Positions 28,532 through 37,413 of a DNA stretch of 64,000 bases are shown in pieces. Each line of letters begins with the position of its first letter. Positions within the stretch are counted from its first letter, which is position 1. The position numbers and the translations under genes were made by a program. Below the pieces are notes generated by a model. That model ran no database searches, was not told the DNA's origin, and was given only the letters and a program-made list of their open reading frames with translations. The DNA is from Leptospira fletcheri (GTDB lineage: Bacteria; Spirochaetota; Leptospiria; Leptospirales; Leptospiraceae): the NCBI RefSeq assembly GCF_004769195.1, contig NZ_RQET01000004.1, positions 806,001 to 870,000 of the forward strand, read 5' to 3'.

Positions 28532-28993
28532 TTATTTTTTAGATTCTCCGAAAATTTTTCTTAATCGAAAATGTCTGTAAGCGAAGACAAGTTTGTATAT
28601 TGGTATAAATAGGAATCCGACGCCGGGAATCCGCGGTGCAAATTCCAATTCGTCCCGTAACAGGGAACCGTTTTCGGATCTCGATACGATTCGTTTGTGT
28701 CTCCAGATTTTGTTCGAGAGCATTTCCGAGGATTCCAAAAATCCGTGCTGATAAATTTCGACGATTTTAATATCGTCATAATCGACCGGAAGAATCCCGA
28801 AGAGAAGGATCCAACTGCGAAACAAGGTGCGGTCCAGCGGTACGTCCTCTAAGGAAAGATTTTCCGCTTCTTTAGGATAAGTCATCCTTAGAAAGGGGAG
28901 AATTTCCCGGTTTACCCCTTTCATCGTTTTTACCGAATTCCAGACGACGTCTGGCGATTCGGAAAGATTGGATTGCATCTGAAATTGAAACAT
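28532..28993 (-). CDS. SRPBCC-like (START/Bet v1) protein
   Basis: A 153-residue protein without signal peptide. It begins QMQSNLSESPDVVWNSVKT, the opening strand and helix typical of SRPBCC ligand-binding folds. It continues with a long central region and ends with VFAYRHFRLRKIFGE, the C-terminal helix that lines the pocket in such folds. These proteins bind hydrophobic small molecules; the ligand is not predictable. No co-transcribed partner is evident. Identification is by overall pattern and is modest. Confidence 0.6.
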   Translation of the reverse strand: MFQFQMQSNLSESPDVVWNSVKTMKGVNREILPFLRMTYPKEAENLSLEDVPLDRTLFRSWILLFGILPVDYDDIKIVEIYQHGFLESSEMLSNKIWRHKRIVSRSENGSLLRDELEFAPRIPGVGFLFIPIYKLVFAYRHFRLRKIFGESKK

Positions 28994-29316
28994 AGTGTTC
29001 TCGGATAGAAGTTCGATTTTTTGAATTAATGAGGAAGATGACCATGTAAACCATGAAGTATGAAAGAACCCGGACCGAGCGGATATACGACTGATTCTAC
29101 AATAGAAGTTTCGAAATAAAAAACGGAAAAGTAAAATTCTAATTCGGTATATGGGTTATCCGAAGTTTCTAAACTTAGAATTATAAAATAAGGATAGTTT
29201 TTCATAATTCCATGTTCTAATTTAACATTGGAATAACGATTGAATGCGATTAAGGTATTCTCGGGGCTATCGAGAAATAAGAGAGGGGGATTAACACCCC
29301 TCCCTTGTTTGGATTT
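28994..29316. other. AT-rich intergenic region
   Basis: The 323 bases between two minus-strand genes are AT-rich. They should hold the promoter of the SRPBCC-like gene near 29000-29060 and the end of the lipoprotein transcript near 29280-29316. I see no gene, strong hairpin or repeat. Confidence 0.5.
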
Positions 29317-30027
29317 TTAATTCTTTATCCCGTTCGAAAGTTCCGTTCTTAAATCGTAGATAAATTTTTTATACACTTCGTTTAGCATTTCTGCATAGTG
29401 GAAGTCGTTCGGTAAACTGTATATCCAGCCGATTTCGCTATAAGGTGTTGCATCATATTCTTTAGTGAATAAGATTTTTTTACTCTTATTGTTCACTAAA
29501 CTTAATTCGATCTTTAGGGTATTTTCTACAGTTACTGCCGGCAAACCGATAAGCCAGAGGATAGGTCCGTAAATGCTCAATAAATATGAAAACATTTTTC
29601 CCGAATACCCAGTTTTAAGGATGACGCCTTGAATATAATATTTGTCTCCCCGATTAAAACTAAAAGAAACGTCTTTGAATAATTCCGCATTTTCCATTTC
29701 CAGCACTAAAGCTTTGGCAAAATCGTCTACCGGCTTGTAATTCTGCCAGAGTCCTGACGTTATGTGGCGCGCAACACCTTCAGGGGCCTCATAGTTTGCC
29801 CATCCAAAAGGCATAAATGGAACTGCATAAAGTAGAGTTTTATTATCATTCGTACTTGCCCTTTGGTCTAAGAAAGGGACTATAACAATTGGTTCATTCA
29901 CAAGCGGTTTGGAGATCATTGATTTACCGCTTGCCCTATAGATCCAGGTTTGGTGCGTTGAACAAGCGGTTGAAAACATCGAAGCTATCATCAAAATAGC
30001 TAACTTCAAAGTAAGATTTTTAAACAT
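29317..30027 (-). CDS. Hypothetical lipoprotein, AT-rich
   Basis: A 236-residue protein with signal ending SMFSTAC, so Cys22 is the likely lipidated residue. The mature region has the pattern EPIVIVPFLDQR, a stretch GPILWLIGLPAVTVENTL and a C-terminal helix YKKFIYDLRTELSNGIKN. This strand-helix layout resembles outer-membrane-associated lipoproteins that assemble transport or secretion complexes, but I cannot assign a family. Codons are clearly AT-richer than neighbours and it is flanked by AT-rich gaps, which suggests recent acquisition. A TGAGGT ribosome-binding site precedes the ATG. Confidence 0.65.
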   Translation of the reverse strand: MFKNLTLKLAILMIASMFSTACSTHQTWIYRASGKSMISKPLVNEPIVIVPFLDQRASTNDNKTLLYAVPFMPFGWANYEAPEGVARHITSGLWQNYKPVDDFAKALVLEMENAELFKDVSFSFNRGDKYYIQGVILKTGYSGKMFSYLLSIYGPILWLIGLPAVTVENTLKIELSLVNNKSKKILFTKEYDATPYSEIGWIYSLPNDFHYAEMLNEVYKKFIYDLRTELSNGIKN

Positions 30028-30660
30028 TTTTACCTCATCATTTTAATTAATGGCAGAGTGGGAGTCGCTTTAATCTCTCTCGCGAGAAAAAGCAGAAAAA
30101 TTCCGCTTTATAAAGCTCAAGGCTTACTTTTCAAAATACTAGATAATTGTAGTTTCTCGTGGACTACGAAAATATAGGTTCTATTTCTTTACATATTTTT
30201 TTTATAAATATTTGAAAACCTTCTAGAAAAATCGAACAAAATATGGCATATTTATGCCATATTTTCTGCTTTTTCTGAGGATACTATTGTTATTTTCCCT
30301 TTAGAGAAGCTGATTTATGACAAATAGGAACAGCTTCGGTTTCGATTTTCCAAGAATAGAAATAAATTGATAGCAGGGTTTTTACCATGGTCAGCTGCAA
30401 TTTTTGCTACAAAGGTTTGCCGTGAAAACCCGGGGTAATTTGTAATTAAGGAGAAATTGTCTCTATAAGAGTCATGCTGGTCATCTTATTCATTGTCATT
30501 TTGGTTTCAGGAAGAATTGTCTTTCGGGGAATTTTTCCTCGAATTTAAGCACTTTCCTGGAATTTGAGATAGTATTTTCCCTAAACCCGATCTTTGGACG
30601 GAAACCTTATTTCAGAATTTTATTAAATAATTATAATATGCAAAAAATCGAAAAGCCCAA
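30028..30660. other. Long AT-rich noncoding region with palindrome
   Basis: No gene-like open frame is visible over these 633 bases. The notable element is a 28-base inverted repeat at 30238-30265: AAAATATGGCATA, a two-base spacer, and its exact complement. It could be a regulator site or, with TTTTTC following on the plus strand, a weak terminator. The rest is AT-rich sequence with scattered homopolymer tracts. Confidence 0.55.
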
Positions 30661-30680
30661 TTGTTAAGTGGCACTTTTTT

Positions 30681-30796
30681 CCTCGCGAGGGATGCGCAGG
30701 GCTTGTCCAACACGAGAGATCGCAAATGCTGCTAGGAGGCGAAAGAGAACGTGTTGGATGAGCGGGACTCCGCGAACCCGAAGCAGCCCGTCCCGC
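30681..30796. repeat. GC-rich inverted-repeat block upstream of hisI
   Basis: This block contrasts sharply with the AT-rich gap to its left. It contains a 10-base perfect palindrome CCTCGCGAGG (30681-30690), a nine-base stem TCCAACACG (30706-30714) with CGTGTTGGA (30750-30758), and a seven-base stem GCGGGAC (30762-30768) with GTCCCGC (30790-30796). It may be an RNA leader of hisI or a copy of a dispersed repeat. Both strands are open in some frames, but the composition is not gene-like. Confidence 0.5.
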
Positions 30797-30904
30797 AAGG
30801 GCGCGGCCAATTCCGACTTGTTCCGACGGGAAATACCGCGGCTTCCTAAAAAATCACCTTCCTTGACAACAGCGACGGCGTCCAAGTTCATGTACGATAA
30901 CCGT

Positions 30905-31447
30905 ATGCTCACAGTCGTTTACGCAACCTCCCAGCCGGGATCCATCTCCGATTTGGAAAGAATGTCCGAAACGGAATTGGCGACCGTCAGAAAGAATCTG
31001 CCCTCAGGAACCCGAGAGCTGGTGGATTGCGACGAGGATACGGTTCTTTTCTTACATCCTTCCTTTTTGAAGTCGGAGCTTTTCCCGTTCACTGACCGGA
31101 CCGTTTTGCATTTTCAGGACGAGCTGATTCCCGTGATCACTTTGGACCGCAGCGGGAACGTTTTGATGCAGGCGTTTGCAAACCGGGAGAGTCTGACCTT
31201 GACCCTTGAAAGCGGTTTCGGTACGTATTATAGCCGGTCCAGAAAAAGCCTCTGGAAGAAAGGGGACACTTCCGGTCATGTCCAAAATGTGAAGGAAGTC
31301 CTGGCTTCCGCGAATGGTAAGTTTTTGGTGTACATAGTGGAGCAATCGGGCGCCGCATGTCACGAAGGCTACTATTCCTGTTTTTTTCGCGAAAGAAAGG
31401 GAGAAAACTTGCAAGTTTTGAATGTTCCCTTTTTAGGAAGGGAATAG
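30905..31447 (+). CDS. hisI: Phosphoribosyl-AMP cyclohydrolase
   Basis: HisI opens the purine ring of PR-AMP, the third step of histidine synthesis. The catalytic core is in the C-terminal two thirds: DRSGNVLMQAFANRESLTLT, YSRSRKSLWKKGDTSGHVQ and the zinc-binding Cys/His segment QSGAACHEGYYSCFF. No HisE domain follows. From ATG 30905 the protein has 180 residues, about 60 longer than usual at the N-terminus; ATG 30890 is an equally possible start, and neither has a clear ribosome-binding site. The open frame continues upstream through a GC-rich repeat block and is not believed coding. The next his gene is not nearby. Confidence 0.88.
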   Translation: MLTVVYATSQPGSISDLERMSETELATVRKNLPSGTRELVDCDEDTVLFLHPSFLKSELFPFTDRTVLHFQDELIPVITLDRSGNVLMQAFANRESLTLTLESGFGTYYSRSRKSLWKKGDTSGHVQNVKEVLASANGKFLVYIVEQSGAACHEGYYSCFFRERKGENLQVLNVPFLGRE

Positions 31448-31514
31448 ACGGAGAGGATAAGTGTATTTCGAATGATCGTAGATATGACGATAGAAATCTT
31501 TGGGACCGTATGAT

Positions 31515-32534
31515 ATGAAATCCAAAAATAAAATTCTTCTCGGACTCGGTGGAATCTTGCTCGGGGTGGCCCTTTTAGCATTGCTTGCTTTCTTCGTAAC
31601 GGACGAACTCAAAGGGGGCGCTGTCGGTTCCGGTCAGGTCAAGCTGGATTTGAGCATAGAACCGGGGGATTCTCCGGTCGAAGTTACGGAATTCCTTTCC
31701 AAAAACGGCCTTCTCAAGTCCTCCAAATATTTCCTGTTCCTGATCAAAGCTACCCGTTCCGCGAATAAGATCAAGGCCGGCCTTTACGAACTCAACGACG
31801 GAATGGACGCCAGAAAAATCCTGCAAGTCATCACCGAAGGAAAGGTGAAATTGGTTACCTTCACCGTTCCGGAAGGATACAACGATCGTCAGATAGGGGA
31901 TCTGCTAGTTAAAAAAAATCTAATAAAATCCCGTGCGGATTTCCTGCAAGCGGCGTCTCGGACCGAGCTCATGAGGGAATTTAAAATTCCTGCGGCCAAT
32001 GCCGAAGGGTATCTGTTTCCGGAAACGTACAGCGTCCCGGTAAATTATCCCGCGGACAAGATCGTAAGAATGATGATCAAACGGTTCTTTGCCAAATTGG
32101 ATAAGATTCCGAAGGCTAAGGAATTGAATCCGAATAAACTTCATGAAATCGTAGTTCTCGCATCCGTAGTGGAACGGGAAGCCAAGAAAAAGGAAGAGAG
32201 ACCTTTGATGGCCGGAGTCTTTTTGAATCGTTTGAAGAAGGATATTCCTCTCGAATCCTGCGCCACCATCCAGTATCTATTCGACAAACCTCATCCTAGG
32301 ATCTTCGAAAAGGACCTAAAGATCGTCTCTCCGTACAATACTTATTTAAATAAAGGGTATCCCCCGGGGCCGATTTCCAACCCGGGACTCCCGGCGCTAG
32401 AAGCGGCGCTCATGCCTACGGAAACGGATTATCTTTTCTTTTTGCTGAAGCCGGACGGTTATCACTATTTTTCCAAGAACTTCAAGGAACACGCCGAAGC
32501 TAAGAAGAAATACATAGACGTTCTGTACGATTGA
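31515..32534 (+). CDS. mltG: Endolytic murein transglycosylase MltG
   Basis: A 339-residue inner-membrane protein. One membrane segment (about 8-28) precedes a LysM-like subdomain and the YceG domain. The catalytic Glu lies in LASVVEREAKKKEERPLMAG, followed by the conserved VFLNRLKKDIPLESCATIQY and SPYNTYLNKGYPPGPISNPG. MltG cuts nascent peptidoglycan strands and so sets glycan length. The start is ATG 31515 opening MKSKNKILL; an upstream TTG in frame gives only five extra residues and has no site. A small helical protein gene follows after ten bases, suggesting co-transcription. Confidence 0.93.
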   Translation: MKSKNKILLGLGGILLGVALLALLAFFVTDELKGGAVGSGQVKLDLSIEPGDSPVEVTEFLSKNGLLKSSKYFLFLIKATRSANKIKAGLYELNDGMDARKILQVITEGKVKLVTFTVPEGYNDRQIGDLLVKKNLIKSRADFLQAASRTELMREFKIPAANAEGYLFPETYSVPVNYPADKIVRMMIKRFFAKLDKIPKAKELNPNKLHEIVVLASVVEREAKKKEERPLMAGVFLNRLKKDIPLESCATIQYLFDKPHPRIFEKDLKIVSPYNTYLNKGYPPGPISNPGLPALEAALMPTETDYLFFLLKPDGYHYFSKNFKEHAEAKKKYIDVLYD

Positions 32535-32544
32535 AGAGGAAAGT

Positions 32545-32802
32545 ATGAGCGCGAAATTACAGGAAATCGATACGGTAACGGAGCAATTGAAACCCGTTCA
32601 AAAGGCTTTGGATTTTTTTAAGGAAAAGCAATCCAAACGGGAATCCATCAGCGAAGCGGCGGTAGAATTCGTGGAAAAAGCGTCCCTCGTTTTGGACCGT
32701 GCGGAGCGCTCGGAAATCGAACTGTCGGACGACCAGAAAAGAAGGATCCGGAACAATCTTTTGAAGATCCGGAATTCCTTGGTGAAAAACCAATTCAAGT
32801 AA
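32545..32802 (+). CDS. Small helical hypothetical protein
   Basis: An 85-residue highly charged protein predicted to be almost entirely helical, with heptad-like stretches around QEIDTVTEQLKPVQKALDFF and SDDQKRRIRNNLLKIRNSLV. It has no signal peptide, Cys or recognised motif. A GAGGAAAG ribosome-binding site precedes the ATG, and it begins ten bases after mltG, so it is probably expressed with it. Function unknown. Confidence 0.6.
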   Translation: MSAKLQEIDTVTEQLKPVQKALDFFKEKQSKRESISEAAVEFVEKASLVLDRAERSEIELSDDQKRRIRNNLLKIRNSLVKNQFK

Positions 32803-32954
32803 TCCGTATTTTGCCGCGAGGGTTTGCGGATTCTGTCTCATTCTCAAATCATTCTTTGTCTTGGAACGGGGTCCGAAAAACTTAAATGACAGTGCAAAAC
32901 TTTTTCAATTTATAGTAAATACAGCTCTAATTTCCATTTGGCAGGTTGAAAAAG

Positions 32955-34628
32955 ATGATCGCTACGAATTCTCCGACGGATTCCTCAACGGCTAAACAAG
33001 CTCTTTCCCGTTCCGCATCCGTCATCGAGCAGGCTACTAAGTCGCTTGCTGCAAAATGCAGTTCCGGCGGAAAAGTTTCCGTTTCGAAAATGGACGAAAA
33101 TCAGCTCGTTCAGTATCAGATCGCTTGGTTGACGTCCGAACAAAGGATTGCGGAAAACTTCATCAATTATGCATGGAACGATTCCCTAGGCACGGGAGAC
33201 TTGGAACGTCTGATGGCTCTCGCTTTTGCCGCGGAAACCGTAACTCATATCCGTTCCGAACTCAGCGCACGCCCCCATGAATACGGCGTCTCTGTCCAGG
33301 ATTTGATTTCCAAATTATTCGACGATAGTACGAATCAGTTTTTGCAGGAAGCCACTGCCATCGCCAATTACGACCGTATCGCGGAACTCATCGTTTCCCT
33401 CGGACATTACGGAGCCTACGGATTGAGCGAAGACCACGAAATGTTCCGGCAGACCTTCAAACAGTTCGCGGAAGAAATGGTCGCACCTAGAGCGGAACAC
33501 GTGCATAGGCACGACGATATCGTTCCTGAGGAAATCATACAGGGATTGCGGGACATGGGATGTTTCGGTCTTTGCATTCCGGAAAACTACGGCGGTCTGC
33601 AACCGAACGATCATCCGGATAATATTTCCATGTTGGTAGTAACTGAGGAGTTGTCCAGAGGATCCTTGGGAATCGCGGGTTCCTTGATCACTCGTCCGGA
33701 GATCCTTTCCAAAGCTCTTCTGAAGGGCGGAACGGACGCCCAAAAAGAGAAGTGGTTACCCTTGATCGCTGCCGGAGAAAAAATGGGCGGGATCATGGTT
33801 ACGGAACCGAATTACGGATCCGATGTCGCAGGAGTTTCCGTCACCGCCAAAAAGGTGGACGGAGGTTGGCTCGTTAACGGAGTCAAGACCTGGTGTACTT
33901 TTGCGGGTTATGCGAACCTTCTTTTGATTCTCGTAAGAACGGAAACGGATCCGGAGCTCAAACACAAAGGACTTTCCATTCTATTGGCGGAAAAGCCGAG
34001 TTTTACCGGCCACGAGTTCGACTACAAACAGGACGGTGGCGGAAGAATCAGCGGCAAAGCGATCGGCACGATCGGTTATCGCGGAATGCATTCTTTCGAA
34101 GTTTCTTTCGAGGATTATTTCGTTCCGGAAGAAAACCTGATCGGAGGCGATGCAGGTCGCGGAAAAGGTTTTTATTTCCAGATGGAAGGATTCGCCGGCG
34201 GAAGGATCCAGACTGCAGCTCGCGCGAACGGGGTTATGCAAGCTGCTCTAGAAGCGGCTTTACGTTACGCCCAAGAAAGACAGGTCTTTCAAAAACCGAT
34301 CTTCAATTACAATCTTACGAAATACAAAATTGCCCGTATGGCGATGATCGTACAGGCTTCCCGCCAATATACGAATGCGGTGGCCAAACAGTTGGACAAC
34401 CACCAGGGCCAAATGGAAGCGACGCTGATAAAATTCTATGCTTCTAAGGTAGCGGAATGGGTGACCCGCGAAGCGATGCAGATTCACGGCGGAATGGGTT
34501 ACGCGGAAGAATACGCGGTGTCCCGCTATTTCGTGGACGCACGAGTGTTCTCCATCTTCGAAGGTGCGGAAGAAGTGATGGCTCTCCGAGTGATCGCAAA
34601 ATCGCTGATGGACCAGTACGCTTCCTAA
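32955..34628 (+). CDS. Acyl-CoA dehydrogenase, probable (2S)-methylsuccinyl-CoA dehydrogenase
   Basis: A 557-residue flavoprotein: a 150-residue N-terminal extension of helices (QYQIAWLTSEQRIAENFINY) precedes a complete acyl-CoA dehydrogenase core. The core shows GLCIPENYGG, TEPNYGSDVAG, the FAD/arginine loop ARIQTAAR-like GGRIQTAARANGVMQAAL, and IHGGMGYAEEYAVSRYFVDA with FEGAEEV at the end. That extension and length are characteristic of Mcd of the ethylmalonyl-CoA pathway; ordinary dehydrogenases have about 380 residues. The exact substrate is inference. ATG 32955 is chosen over an in-frame TTG three codons upstream. A good terminator follows. Confidence 0.75.
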   Translation: MIATNSPTDSSTAKQALSRSASVIEQATKSLAAKCSSGGKVSVSKMDENQLVQYQIAWLTSEQRIAENFINYAWNDSLGTGDLERLMALAFAAETVTHIRSELSARPHEYGVSVQDLISKLFDDSTNQFLQEATAIANYDRIAELIVSLGHYGAYGLSEDHEMFRQTFKQFAEEMVAPRAEHVHRHDDIVPEEIIQGLRDMGCFGLCIPENYGGLQPNDHPDNISMLVVTEELSRGSLGIAGSLITRPEILSKALLKGGTDAQKEKWLPLIAAGEKMGGIMVTEPNYGSDVAGVSVTAKKVDGGWLVNGVKTWCTFAGYANLLLILVRTETDPELKHKGLSILLAEKPSFTGHEFDYKQDGGGRISGKAIGTIGYRGMHSFEVSFEDYFVPEENLIGGDAGRGKGFYFQMEGFAGGRIQTAARANGVMQAALEAALRYAQERQVFQKPIFNYNLTKYKIARMAMIVQASRQYTNAVAKQLDNHQGQMEATLIKFYASKVAEWVTREAMQIHGGMGYAEEYAVSRYFVDARVFSIFEGAEEVMALRVIAKSLMDQYAS

Positions 34629-34653
34629 AAAAAATTCGAACCGAAGTTTCGAG

Positions 34654-34692
34654 AAAAGGCGGTGTCGGTATTCGGCTCCGCCTTTTTTATTT
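34654..34692 (+). terminator. Rho-independent terminator after the acyl-CoA dehydrogenase gene
   Basis: Stem AAAAGGCGG (34654-34662) with CCGCCTTTT (34678-34686), followed by TTATTTT. It begins 26 bases after the stop and ends at the stop of the convergent gene, so it may serve both strands. Confidence 0.8.
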
Positions 34693-35306
34693 TAAGAAAG
34701 CGCTATGCCTTCCACAAAAGAGAGTAGGTTCGAATCGGGGGACTCCAGTAATTCGAGGGTCCGTTCCACGGTATCGTCTAGAAAGTACCGATCGTTCGTA
34801 TAGGATTGCAGGAAAAGTTTCGTTTCTTCCGTTTTTTCTTCGGGCAGACGGTTTTCCAAAACGAGCTGGGATAAGGCTAAAACTCCGAACGCCGATTTTA
34901 AAGGATCGGGATTCGCAGCGATGGAGAGGACTTCGTTTATATCGATCTCGCGAAACGTGGGGACTAAATCGCTGATCAATTCCAGCGCGCCGATCGGAAT
35001 CGTTCTGTCCAAGGACTTCACGTAATTGATCAATAACCGATACGCCTGGCTATCTCCGATCCTGGCTAGAATATGAAAAATTCCCGAAAGAAATTTTTTA
35101 TGAAATCCCCAGGAAAGTCTACCGGAGTCGGCATCGCGTACCGCCTGGTACAAAAAACTCCAAACGGCTTTGTCGTTTCCCGAAATCGCTTTTTCCGCGA
35201 TCTGATCTAACCAATGATCGAAATTCTGATTTTCCGATTCTTTTTTTAGAAGTTCTATAAATTCCGTAGGAGTGCCTACGGATGAGAATGGAAATCCTTT
35301 CGACAT
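34692..35306 (-). CDS. Hypothetical helical-repeat protein
   Basis: A 204-residue soluble protein made of predicted helices. The segment spacing (HILARIGDSQAYRLLINYV, GALELISDLVPTF, GVLALSQLVLENRL) resembles HEAT-type repeats, which act as protein-binding scaffolds. No signal peptide, membrane segment or catalytic motif is present. It sits alone between convergent acyl-CoA dehydrogenase and the same-strand ilvD gene upstream of it (113 bases away). Function unknown. Confidence 0.6.
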   Translation of the reverse strand: MSKGFPFSSVGTPTEFIELLKKESENQNFDHWLDQIAEKAISGNDKAVWSFLYQAVRDADSGRLSWGFHKKFLSGIFHILARIGDSQAYRLLINYVKSLDRTIPIGALELISDLVPTFREIDINEVLSIAANPDPLKSAFGVLALSQLVLENRLPEEKTEETKLFLQSYTNDRYFLDDTVERTLELLESPDSNLLSFVEGIALS

Positions 35307-35419
35307 TACAGTTGAATGAGAGGGGAAGGTCCCTCCGATTTCCAGCCTTTTTTGGGATTTCGGAGGACCTTCTTTTCTCTTATTTCCTTTTTCTGAAATG
35401 TGAGAGATGACTCTCTTTT

Positions 35420-37318
35420 CTATCGAAACGTTTCCGCAGTTTGCCTTTCGGTCTTTAAGGGAGTTTTTCCTTCGACCTGGCTCACGTCTCGAACGGCTCC
35501 CGTGTGTGCGGATGTCGTTAAAGCAGCATAGGCTCTCAGTGCGGGAGAAACCTGTCTCTTTCTAGACTTGGGCTTCCAAGAGTCTTTTCCCTTCGCCTCC
35601 ATCGCCTCTCTGCGCGACGAAAGTTCTTTTTCATCGATCTCCAATCTGATGATCCTGTTCGGGATATCGATTTGGATCACGTCCCCTTCCTCTACCAGAC
35701 CGATCACTCCGCCTTCCGCGGCTTCCGGAGAAACGTGTCCGATGGACAAGCCGGAAGTTCCTCCGGAAAAACGACCGTCCGTTAGCAGAGCACAAGATTT
35801 TCCTAATCCTTTGGATTTCAAGTAAGAAGTCGGGTACAACATTTCCTGCATCCCCGGGCCGCCTTTGGGACCTTCGTACCGGATGACCACCACGTCACCT
35901 TCCACGATCTCGTTTCCGAGGATTTTTGCCACGGCCTCTTCTTGGCTTTCCATGATCCGAGCTCTACCGGTAAATCTCCAAATGGACTCGTCTACACCCG
36001 CCGTTTTTACGATGCATCCTTCCGGCGCCAGATTTCCGTAAAGTACCGCTAAACCGCCGTCTTTGGAATAGGCATGTTCCACATCTCGGATGCATCCGCT
36101 TTGTCTGTCCAGGTCCAGGCTCGGCCATCTTCTGGATTGGGAAAAAGCCTCCGTAGTGGGAACTCCTCCCGGGGCTGCACCGAATAGACTGGCTGCTTTC
36201 GAGCTCGGGTCTTGTCGGGTGATATCCCAAGCATCCAAAGCTTCGCCTAACGTTCTACTATGAACGGTCGGAGTATTTCTGTGGATGAGGCCGGAGCGAT
36301 CCAACTCGGCAAGAATTCCGATCACTCCGCCCGCACGGTGGACGTCCTCCATGTGATATTTTTGGGTAGCGGGCGCGACTTTGCAGATGCAAGGAACTTT
36401 TCTGGATATTGCGTCTATGTCCTTCATCGTAAAATCGATTTCCGCCTCGTGCGCGGCCGCTAAGATATGAAGGACGGTATTCGTGGAACCTCCCATCGCC
36501 ACGTCCAAGCTCATCGCGTTTTGGAAGGCTTGGTAATTCGCGATGCTTCGAGGAAGTACGGACTCGTCTCCCGATTCGTAATAGCGCTTGGCCAGTTCCA
36601 CCGAAATTCTTCCCGCTTGTAGAAACAATTCTTTGCGATCGGAATGAGTTGCTAAAGTGGATCCGTTTCCGGGTAAGGAAAGTCCTAAGGCCTCGGTCAA
36701 ACAATTCATGGAATTTGCAGTGAACATTCCGGAGCAGGAACCGCAGGTAGGACATGCGGATCTTTCCACTGCGGCCACCAATTCGTCGGATACTGTCGGG
36801 TTCGCGGCTTCTACCATGGCGTCCACGAGGTCGAGTTTTCGGATTTCTCCTTCCCAATTTACTTTGCCGGCTTCCATGGGACCGCCGGATACGAATACCG
36901 TCGGAATATTCAAACGAAGCGCGGCCATCAACATACCGGGAGTGATTTTATCGCAATTCGAAATGCAGACGAGTGCGTCCGCCGTATGTGCGTTCACCAT
37001 ATATTCCACGGAGTCGGCGATCAGATCCCTACTTGGCAACGAATAGAGCATTCCCCCGTGGCCCATGGCGATTCCGTCGTCCACAGCGATGGTATTGAAT
37101 TCTTTGGCGACTCCACCCGCTTTTTCGATTTCTCGGGCGACCATTTGTCCCAGATCTTTCAGGTGCACGTGACCGGGAACGAATTGGGTGAAGGAATTCG
37201 CGATCGCGATGATCGGTTTTCCGAAATCGTTTTCTTTCATTCCTGTGGCGCGCCAGAGTGCTCTGGCACCTGCCATATTTCGTCCGTGGGTGGAAGTGCG
37301 GGATCTGTATTGGGGCAT
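35420..37318 (-). CDS. ilvD: Dihydroxy-acid dehydratase
   Basis: A 632-residue IlvD, catalysing the dehydration that gives the 2-oxo acid precursors of valine, isoleucine and leucine. The iron-sulfur cluster Cys ligands are in [12 protein letters not shown] and [19 protein letters not shown]; three spaced Cys (one of the first and two of the second motif) are needed. [20 protein letters not shown] and [20 protein letters not shown] are further family signatures. Length fits the long E. coli-type enzymes. The C-terminal 30 residues are a charged tail. It is divergent from the ethanolamine permease gene. Confidence 0.95.
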   Translation of the reverse strand: MPQYRSRTSTHGRNMAGARALWRATGMKENDFGKPIIAIANSFTQFVPGHVHLKDLGQMVAREIEKAGGVAKEFNTIAVDDGIAMGHGGMLYSLPSRDLIADSVEYMVNAHTADALVCISNCDKITPGMLMAALRLNIPTVFVSGGPMEAGKVNWEGEIRKLDLVDAMVEAANPTVSDELVAAVERSACPTCGSCSGMFTANSMNCLTEALGLSLPGNGSTLATHSDRKELFLQAGRISVELAKRYYESGDESVLPRSIANYQAFQNAMSLDVAMGGSTNTVLHILAAAHEAEIDFTMKDIDAISRKVPCICKVAPATQKYHMEDVHRAGGVIGILAELDRSGLIHRNTPTVHSRTLGEALDAWDITRQDPSSKAASLFGAAPGGVPTTEAFSQSRRWPSLDLDRQSGCIRDVEHAYSKDGGLAVLYGNLAPEGCIVKTAGVDESIWRFTGRARIMESQEEAVAKILGNEIVEGDVVVIRYEGPKGGPGMQEMLYPTSYLKSKGLGKSCALLTDGRFSGGTSGLSIGHVSPEAAEGGVIGLVEEGDVIQIDIPNRIIRLEIDEKELSSRREAMEAKGKDSWKPKSRKRQVSPALRAYAALTTSAHTGAVRDVSQVEGKTPLKTERQTAETFR

Positions 37319-37413
37319 ATATGTACGGCTACCTCATATTCCTTTAGACGTCGAGTTTTAAATCCGGGTTGATTCGGCAAAAACGGGCATGCTTTTTGCT
37401 ACAAAAGGGAAGA

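Noticed and set aside
30664..30912. An 82-codon minus-strand frame over the GC-rich block upstream of hisI
   Set aside because: It covers the inverted repeats of that block and has no recognised family; more likely a repeat than a gene.
37319..37413. Cobalamin riboswitch upstream of the ethanolamine operon
   Set aside because: The gap to ilvD is only 95 bases and shows no B12-box sequence; only a weak seven-base hairpin was seen.
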